Below, piece by piece: positions 22,126 to 26,481 of a DNA stretch of 26,481 nucleotides. The notes beneath the pieces were generated by a model. The model searched no databases, had not been told where the DNA came from, and saw nothing but the letters and a program-made list of their open reading frames with translations. The DNA comes from a virus. The DNA lies in the IMG/VR virus record IMGVR_UViG_3300023176_002353, positions 1 to 26,481 of that record. The stretch is one strand, 5' to 3'. Numbering within the stretch: the stretch's first letter is position 1; every line of letters begins with the position of its first letter. The translations under genes and the position numbers were made by a program.

Positions 22126-22862
22126 CCGATAATTACTCCAAAACCTGCTTGTCCATCAACAAAAGTTTTAAGTTCATCTTCTAGTTTATCGATTGCTGCT
22201 TGAGCATCCATGCGAAGCATATCAGCGTTTAAACTAGTGCCACCTTGTGGGCCAGCAATAGTGTTAAATTTACCACGTGCTTCTGCTAGCATTAGTTTTG
22301 AGTATGCTAGTGCTAGTTCTTTAATCCAGGGCATACTATAAGGATCAGTTAATAGTTCTTCGTCTGATCGTTGAATGTATGCATGTAGATATACAATGTC
22401 ATCTACTTTTTGCTTGCGGTGTATTAGCAATAATTTAGTTACTGTGTTCCAAGTAAACAACATTTCTTCACCAAATACACGGCTTAGTGCTTCACGATGC
22501 TGACTTAAAAAGTCAAACGTAGCAATACCACCTGCTCTACCGCTGTTTAGCAAGTAAGTATTTAGGTATGCTGTTTCAAATGGTTCAATGTCGCCAATAC
22601 TGCTACTGTTCAGTGCACCAGTTGTACGTCTGTAAATGTCTTTTACTTCAATAACATCATCACCGAGAGTATATTCAGCTTGTTCCTTTAGCAATTGTAG
22701 AGGAATAAACTTTTCCTCTACTGCATTTTCACTACGCTGTCTATATCTTTCAAATGCTTTTTTGATTGCAACTTCATAGTGCTCCGGGTCGAGCTCTACA
22801 TCAACCATTTGTCCGCCTAAGCGAAGTTCTATTTCTTTGATTAAGTCATCACGTTTTGCCAT
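22122..22862 (-). CDS. 13: Neck protein gp13
   Basis: gp13 and gp14 make the neck that closes the packaged head and receives the tail. The 246 residues (T4 309) match T4 gp13 at both ends: LIKEIELRLGGQMVDVELDP at 7-26 parallels its LRRLGAPIINVELTP, and the protein ends QAGFGVIIG where T4 ends PPFGILVG. The helical C-terminal half (WIKELALAYSKLMLAEARGK) also agrees. The middle lacks part of T4 gp13, consistent with the shorter length. The ATG is 5 nt after a late box, without a Shine-Dalgarno. Confidence 0.9.
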   Translation of the reverse strand: MAKRDDLIKEIELRLGGQMVDVELDPEHYEVAIKKAFERYRQRSENAVEEKFIPLQLLKEQAEYTLGDDVIEVKDIYRRTTGALNSSSIGDIEPFETAYLNTYLLNSGRAGGIATFDFLSQHREALSRVFGEEMLFTWNTVTKLLLIHRKQKVDDIVYLHAYIQRSDEELLTDPYSMPWIKELALAYSKLMLAEARGKFNTIAGPQGGTSLNADMLRMDAQAAIDKLEDELKTFVDGQAGFGVIIG

Positions 22863-22867
22863 ACTAA

Positions 22868-22875
22868 TATTTATT
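22868..22875 (-). promoter_or_regulatory. T4-late-type promoter of gp13 (leaderless)
   Basis: AATAAATA followed by TTAGT and ATG on the minus strand, abutting the TAG of the upstream gene. The box-TTAGT-ATG layout is the same as at gp17. Confidence 0.72.
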
Positions 22876-24036
22876 CTATTTGAATACTTTTAGTATGACC
22901 GTATCCTCATTCATTCTACCGTTCATTTTAGTATCAGTAGTTTTTAGGTAACCAAACTGTGATTTTAGTTTATGTTTTGTAACTTTTTTCCAATTTGGAA
23001 GTACTTCATCAGGCTTACGTACAGTTTTTTGTCTACTATTGTTTTCATCAAAGAACTGTAGTGTAGTTCCTTTAACTTGAATAGTAGCATGTTCAGCTGC
23101 ATAGTAAATACCTAGTTTACGTGTTTTACAGTTAAACACAACTACGGCTGTTGCACCAACTACATCTGCTGGATTAACACTTGCAATGCCATAATCTGCA
23201 TCACTTGGCTTAAACTTCATCTTTTTAACAAGATCTTGTGCACTCTTTTGCTTAGGCTTACGAACAGCACGAGTTTGTTTTTTCTCTGCACGAATAATTT
23301 CAAGTGCTTGGAATACACGTTGGTAAAAACCGTGTAGTTCTTTTTTCTCTTTTGTACTTAGATGATTATAACCTTCTGCAAGTTGCTGTTCCATTTCGTC
23401 TTGTTTTTTTGCAGGAGGTAAATTGATTAGTTCAGTAAGTTCTTCTAGTTCACCTTCGTAAAACTTTTGAATAAAGCGAGCATGTCCTAAGTTAATTTCT
23501 AGTTTACGGAACAATTGCAACGGCTGCTTATCTTTAAGAGGATTCTTTTTAGCATCACGCATCCAATCATCGACCCACTGGTCAAGTTCCTCCATCTTAT
23601 CAATTGTTGCTTCTTCTAGTCGTTCTTGAATACTAGGAATATACTTTGTCTTTTTTACTTTTTCTTCTGCACGTTTGATTTCAACAATTTTGTTGCCTTC
23701 TTCAGCAAGTTCTTTGATCCATTTGTCAAGTTTACCAACATAATCTGGATGCATATTGTTAGGAGCACGTTCTTCCATAAATGCTGCAGTAGCATAATGG
23801 CTTTTACCGCCAACTTTCCAGTCTGGTAGCTTGTTAATTGCTGCTACTGTTTTCTTGTCATAGTTAGCTTTAATGTAGGCTTTTACTTTTGTAAGCCATT
23901 CTTTAGATTCCATTAAGTAATGAATATGATATTGTGCTTTATGCCAGCTATCAGTCGGGACCATATCCCATACTGCTATTCTACGTTTTGCACGTGGTGC
24001 TTTCTTTTTAAGTTTAACTCCAGCAGCTTTTGCCAT
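22876..24036 (-). CDS. Conserved hypothetical protein of marine T4-like phages (386 aa)
   Basis: A 386-residue, highly basic protein beginning MAKAAGVKLKKKAPRAKRRI. The first ~260 residues are mostly charged helices (VDDWMRDAKKNPLKDKQPL, then LEELTELINLPPAKKQDEM). The C-terminal ~110 residues contain a beta-rich domain (VVVFNCKTRKLGIYYA, then IQVKGTTLQFFDE). From memory this is a frequent unassigned protein of marine myoviruses. It could be an internal DNA-associated virion protein because of its charge and its place before gp13, but this is speculative. AGGAGA is upstream of the ATG at 24034-24036, and both a sigma70-like and a late box lie before it. Confidence 0.85.
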   Translation of the reverse strand: MAKAAGVKLKKKAPRAKRRIAVWDMVPTDSWHKAQYHIHYLMESKEWLTKVKAYIKANYDKKTVAAINKLPDWKVGGKSHYATAAFMEERAPNNMHPDYVGKLDKWIKELAEEGNKIVEIKRAEEKVKKTKYIPSIQERLEEATIDKMEELDQWVDDWMRDAKKNPLKDKQPLQLFRKLEINLGHARFIQKFYEGELEELTELINLPPAKKQDEMEQQLAEGYNHLSTKEKKELHGFYQRVFQALEIIRAEKKQTRAVRKPKQKSAQDLVKKMKFKPSDADYGIASVNPADVVGATAVVVFNCKTRKLGIYYAAEHATIQVKGTTLQFFDENNSRQKTVRKPDEVLPNWKKVTKHKLKSQFGYLKTTDTKMNGRMNEDTVILKVFK

Positions 24037-24057
24037 AACACTCTCCTGACTATTTCT

Positions 24058-24065
24058 TACTTATA
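24058..24065 (-). promoter_or_regulatory. T4-late-type promoter of the 386-aa gene
   Basis: TATAAGTA on the minus strand, one base off TATAAATA. It overlaps the sigma70-like -10 box at 24063-24068, so the two promoter classes are nested. Confidence 0.6.
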
Positions 24066-24090
24066 ATAGCATCATTATATATGCTGTCAA
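24063..24090 (-). promoter_or_regulatory. Sigma70-like promoter of the 386-aa gene
   Basis: TTGACA (24085-24090), a 16-nt spacer and TATTAT (24063-24068) on the minus strand, followed by a leader with AGGAGA. The -35 lies 2 bp from the plus-strand late box, so the two directions share one short control region. Confidence 0.7.
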
Positions 24091-24092
24091 CC

Positions 24093-24100
24093 GATAAATA
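24093..24100 (+). promoter_or_regulatory. T4-late-type promoter of gp14 (plus strand)
   Basis: GATAAATA, 8 nt before the ATG at 24109. With T4 geometry the mRNA would start about 3 nt upstream of the ATG. No Shine-Dalgarno is present. Confidence 0.68.
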
Positions 24101-24108
24101 TAAGTGCT

Positions 24109-25269
24109 ATGCCAAGATTAAGTTTATATAAACCGACAAAAACTAATGATTATAACTTTATGGATCGCCAGATTCGTGAACAATTCTGGGTAGGTGGTAC
24201 AGGTGTACATGTACACAAGTATGTAGGGCCTGCTGTTGTTCCAACTGACGGAGATCCAAGTACACCAGACTACATAGATGGTAGAGAAATTGATCCACTA
24301 AGTGGAGAATTTATCAACATTGACGGTATTATCAACGAAACAAAAATACAAGACTTGCTGTTTATGGAAAACAGAGACCGCAAGTACGATTCAGACATTT
24401 ACGAACTACGTGGCATTTATAACGTAACTGACAATGACTTTGAACTTACACAGTTCGGTTTATTTTTAAGCAATGATATGTTATATATGTCATTTCACAT
24501 GAACGAAATGGTAGAAATACTTGGTAGAAAACTATTAGCAGGTGATGTGTTAGAGTTACCACACTTACGTGACGACTTATTACTTAATGCAGATAAAAAA
24601 GCAATCAACAAATATTATGTTATCAGCGATGCTAACAGAGGTGCTGAAGGTTTTTCACCTACATGGTATCCACATATTTGGAGAGTAAAACTAAGTCCAC
24701 TAACAGACAGTCAAGAATACAACGATATACTTGGAGATGCAAAAGGCGACGGCAGTCTTAAAGACGATATCAGTACATACATCACAGAATACAAAATCAA
24801 TGACGCAGTTGTTGCTAGTGCTGAAGCACAAGATCCAGATGGTACAACAGACAGAGATCATCTATTTGGTTATGATTATGCAACAAGCGGCGGTATTGTA
24901 AACAAAGACATTACATATAATCACGGTGAACCAATTGCAACAGGTACAGAGTTTCCAAGTAGTCCTGCAAACGGAGATTACTTTATACGTACAGACTTCA
25001 AACCTAATAGAATGTTTGTTCGCAGAGGAAACAAATGGCACAGAGTATACGATAACTTGACAGATCGTACTTGGACAGACATTACATATAACGCAAGTGA
25101 TTATATTAATAATAACAACACAACTGTTGTTTCAGATCAAGAATTTAACGAAAGACAACCTATAAGCCAGGTAATTACACCTAAACCAGATAACGAAGTC
25201 GAATACGACCCAAGTTCTGCTTATGCAATTGCTGGTTATTATAGCGAAGGGTATGTCGAGGACAGCTAA
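24109..25269 (+). CDS. 14: Neck protein gp14-like
   Basis: A 386-residue protein (T4 gp14 256) beginning MPRLSLYKPTKTNDYNFMDR. The conserved block around residues 80-205 (IQDLLFMENRDRKYDSDIYE, FGLFLSND, LYMSFHMNEMVEILGRKLL, GDVLELPHLRDDLLL, FSPTWYPHIWRVKLSPL) corresponds to gp14 of marine T4-like phages. It has the same order as T4 gp14 (short strand, GDLIYFP, WVEPYDPF). An added module near residues 280-310 (FPSSPANGDYFIRT..MFVRRGNKWHRV) resembles the modules in the gp18 insertion. It diverges from gp13 on the other strand, whereas T4 keeps 13 and 14 in tandem. Confidence 0.85.
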   Translation: MPRLSLYKPTKTNDYNFMDRQIREQFWVGGTGVHVHKYVGPAVVPTDGDPSTPDYIDGREIDPLSGEFINIDGIINETKIQDLLFMENRDRKYDSDIYELRGIYNVTDNDFELTQFGLFLSNDMLYMSFHMNEMVEILGRKLLAGDVLELPHLRDDLLLNADKKAINKYYVISDANRGAEGFSPTWYPHIWRVKLSPLTDSQEYNDILGDAKGDGSLKDDISTYITEYKINDAVVASAEAQDPDGTTDRDHLFGYDYATSGGIVNKDITYNHGEPIATGTEFPSSPANGDYFIRTDFKPNRMFVRRGNKWHRVYDNLTDRTWTDITYNASDYINNNNTTVVSDQEFNERQPISQVITPKPDNEVEYDPSSAYAIAGYYSEGYVEDS

Positions 25270-25287
25270 AGATTAAAGGAAAAGAAA

Positions 25288-26424
25288 ATGGCGATTGTTA
25301 AAAGATTAACTAAAGGTAGTGCACTAACACATGCAGAACTCGATGGTAACTTCACTGACCTAGACACCCGTGTTAGTACATTAGAAACTGCACCAGACAG
25401 TGATAGTCAAACACTAACACTAGTCGGAACAGATTTAAGCATTAGTAGTGGTAACACTGTTGACCTAAGCGGACTAGGCGGTGGTGCTGGCGGTATTGCA
25501 CTTACAGATATCAGTGTTACAAGTCTTGCAGCCGCAGGCAGCGGAACACTTACATACGATAACACAACTGGTGTATTTGATTATACTCCGCCGGATTTAA
25601 GTTCGTTTAGTACATTTGACGGTGATTATAACAGTTTAACCAATAAACCAACTATACCAAGTGCATTAACAGATTTAGGAATCGTTGACGGAACAAATGG
25701 TCAAGTATTAACAACAGATGGTGCAGGTAGCTTTACATTTACTACTGTAACAGGTGGTACTGCTTACACTGATGCTGATGTCGATACACACCTTAACACT
25801 AGTACTGCAACTGCTAATCAAATACTAAGTTGGGATGGAGCAGACTATGCATGGGTTGCGGATCAAACAGGTGCAGGCGGAACATACAGTGATACCGATG
25901 TTGCAACATACTTAAACGGCAACTTAGACACAAGTATTATTCCAGATACAAATGCTTCATATGATTTAGGCAGTGCTGAATACAAAATCAGACATTTGTA
26001 CCTAAGTGACAACAGTTTAAAATTTACAGACACAACAGATCCACTAAACATTGTAGAATATAGTGTAGGCAGAACTGGTACAGATATTACATTTAACGGT
26101 AGTGCACTAAAAAGTACAAGTTCAGAAGATGTAGTAGATGCAGGTACAATCGATATTACAAAAACAAATCACTTTGTAACAAACGGAACTACTGCAGTAC
26201 TTCCAGATGGTACATACATGGGACAAAAATTAGAGTTTTGGAGAGTAGTAGGAACAGGATCTGTTGATATTAACGTAAACAGTGCAATTTATATGGACGG
26301 CGGAAATACTGCAACAGGTCCAGCTCCTATTGTTTGGAGATTAGGCGATGCTAACCAAACACTTTACAGTTGTATATGGAACGGAGTTGCGTGGGTACTA
26401 TCGCACGGCGGCCCAGGAGTATAA
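25288..26424 (+). CDS. Fibre- or collar-like virion protein (378 aa)
   Basis: A 378-residue protein with the start MAIVKRLTKGSALTHAELDG, NFTDLD, frequent in marine phage fibre and virion proteins. A Gly-rich linker lies near 65-72. Residues ~115-155 carry the YNSLTNKPTIPSALTDLGI and TNGQVLTTDGAGSFTFTTV repeat typical of shaft regions. DTDVATYLNG and TDADVDTHLN form a second repeated unit. A C-terminal ~110-residue domain (ILPDGTYMGQKLEFWRVVG-like segment, ending VWRLGDAN, WNGVAWVLSHGG) looks globular and may be the tip or attachment domain. AAAGGAAA precedes the ATG, 18 nt after gp14. The receptor or position on the virion is unknown. Confidence 0.78.
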   Translation: MAIVKRLTKGSALTHAELDGNFTDLDTRVSTLETAPDSDSQTLTLVGTDLSISSGNTVDLSGLGGGAGGIALTDISVTSLAAAGSGTLTYDNTTGVFDYTPPDLSSFSTFDGDYNSLTNKPTIPSALTDLGIVDGTNGQVLTTDGAGSFTFTTVTGGTAYTDADVDTHLNTSTATANQILSWDGADYAWVADQTGAGGTYSDTDVATYLNGNLDTSIIPDTNASYDLGSAEYKIRHLYLSDNSLKFTDTTDPLNIVEYSVGRTGTDITFNGSALKSTSSEDVVDAGTIDITKTNHFVTNGTTAVLPDGTYMGQKLEFWRVVGTGSVDINVNSAIYMDGGNTATGPAPIVWRLGDANQTLYSCIWNGVAWVLSHGGPGV

Positions 26425-26436
26425 AGGATAAAATAA

Positions 26437-26481
26437 ATGGCAATTAATTTTCCAAGTAACCCAAATGTTAATGATACACAT
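26437..26481 (+). CDS. N-terminal fragment of a fibre/collar-type protein
   Basis: An ATG at 26437-26439, preceded by AAAGGA, opens 15 codons to the window end: MAINFPSNPNVNDTH. Proteins starting MAINFPSNPxxND are common among marine phage virion proteins carrying PSxPxxGDxWxxT-type modules. It is the third gene of the plus-strand operon. Confidence 0.75.
   Translation, partial: MAINFPSNPNVNDTH

Overview
The window is a piece of the genome of a marine-type, T4-like myovirus (contractile tail) that infects a bacterium. UvsW, UvsX, gp32, terminase gp17, tail sheath gp18, tail tube gp19, neck proteins gp13 and gp14 and head-completion nuclease gp4 can all be recognised. The sequence is AT-rich. 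Many small genes look, from memory of the families, like those of cyanophages and pelagiphages. No photosynthesis, integrase or lysogeny genes are present, so the host is not fixed by the sequence; a marine low-GC bacterium is an inference.

Layout. Almost everything up to about 24.04 kb is read on the minus strand; three structural genes at the right end are on the plus strand, diverging from a 72-bp promoter region (24037-24108). Taken from the left: (1) 1-4211, a partial gene, a conserved hypothetical, UvsW helicase, an AAA+ ATPase and two unknown proteins; (2) 4212-5080, short accessory genes including a zinc-ribbon protein; (3) 5082-5956, an unidentified GC-elevated RNA-like segment and six tRNA genes (Thr, Ser, Asn, Met/Ile2, Leu, Arg) with a 25-residue Cys4 micro-ORF between two of them; (4) 5965-7732, tightly coupled small genes including an HExxH metallopeptidase; (5) 7751-10777, a recombination module (UvsY-like, small acidic protein, UvsX, gp32); (6) 10774-24036, a packaging, head and tail module (unknown 448-residue protein, gp17, capsid-associated unknowns, gp16-like, gp4, two tail-tube-fold proteins, gp18, dNMP kinase, gp13 and a 386-residue unknown); (7) 24109-26481, gp14-like neck protein, a fibre-like protein and the start of another fibre or collar protein.

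Expression signals are unusually readable. One class is sigma70-like (TTGACA-N16/17-TATATT, TATTAT, TATAGT or TATAAT). The other is T4-late-like, an octamer related to TATAAATA. Several genes have the late box exactly 5 nt from the ATG, or a sigma70 -10 box exactly 6 nt from the ATG, with no Shine-Dalgarno sequence. This predicts leaderless mRNAs in both classes. Other genes have ordinary AGGAG leaders, or are coupled by TAATG or ATGA overlaps. Hairpin terminators with T tracts separate several units, and a terminator-plus-promoter cassette occurs twice.

Functionally, UvsX, the UvsY-like protein, gp32 and UvsW would carry out recombination-dependent replication. gp16, gp17 and gp4 package and finish heads; gp18, gp19 and the gp19-like protein build the tail; gp13 and gp14 join head to tail. 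The tRNAs read mostly A/T-ending codons. The least explained elements are the RNA-like block at 5082-5310, the tRNA-Ser with an ACT anticodon, and the leaderless promoter layout.
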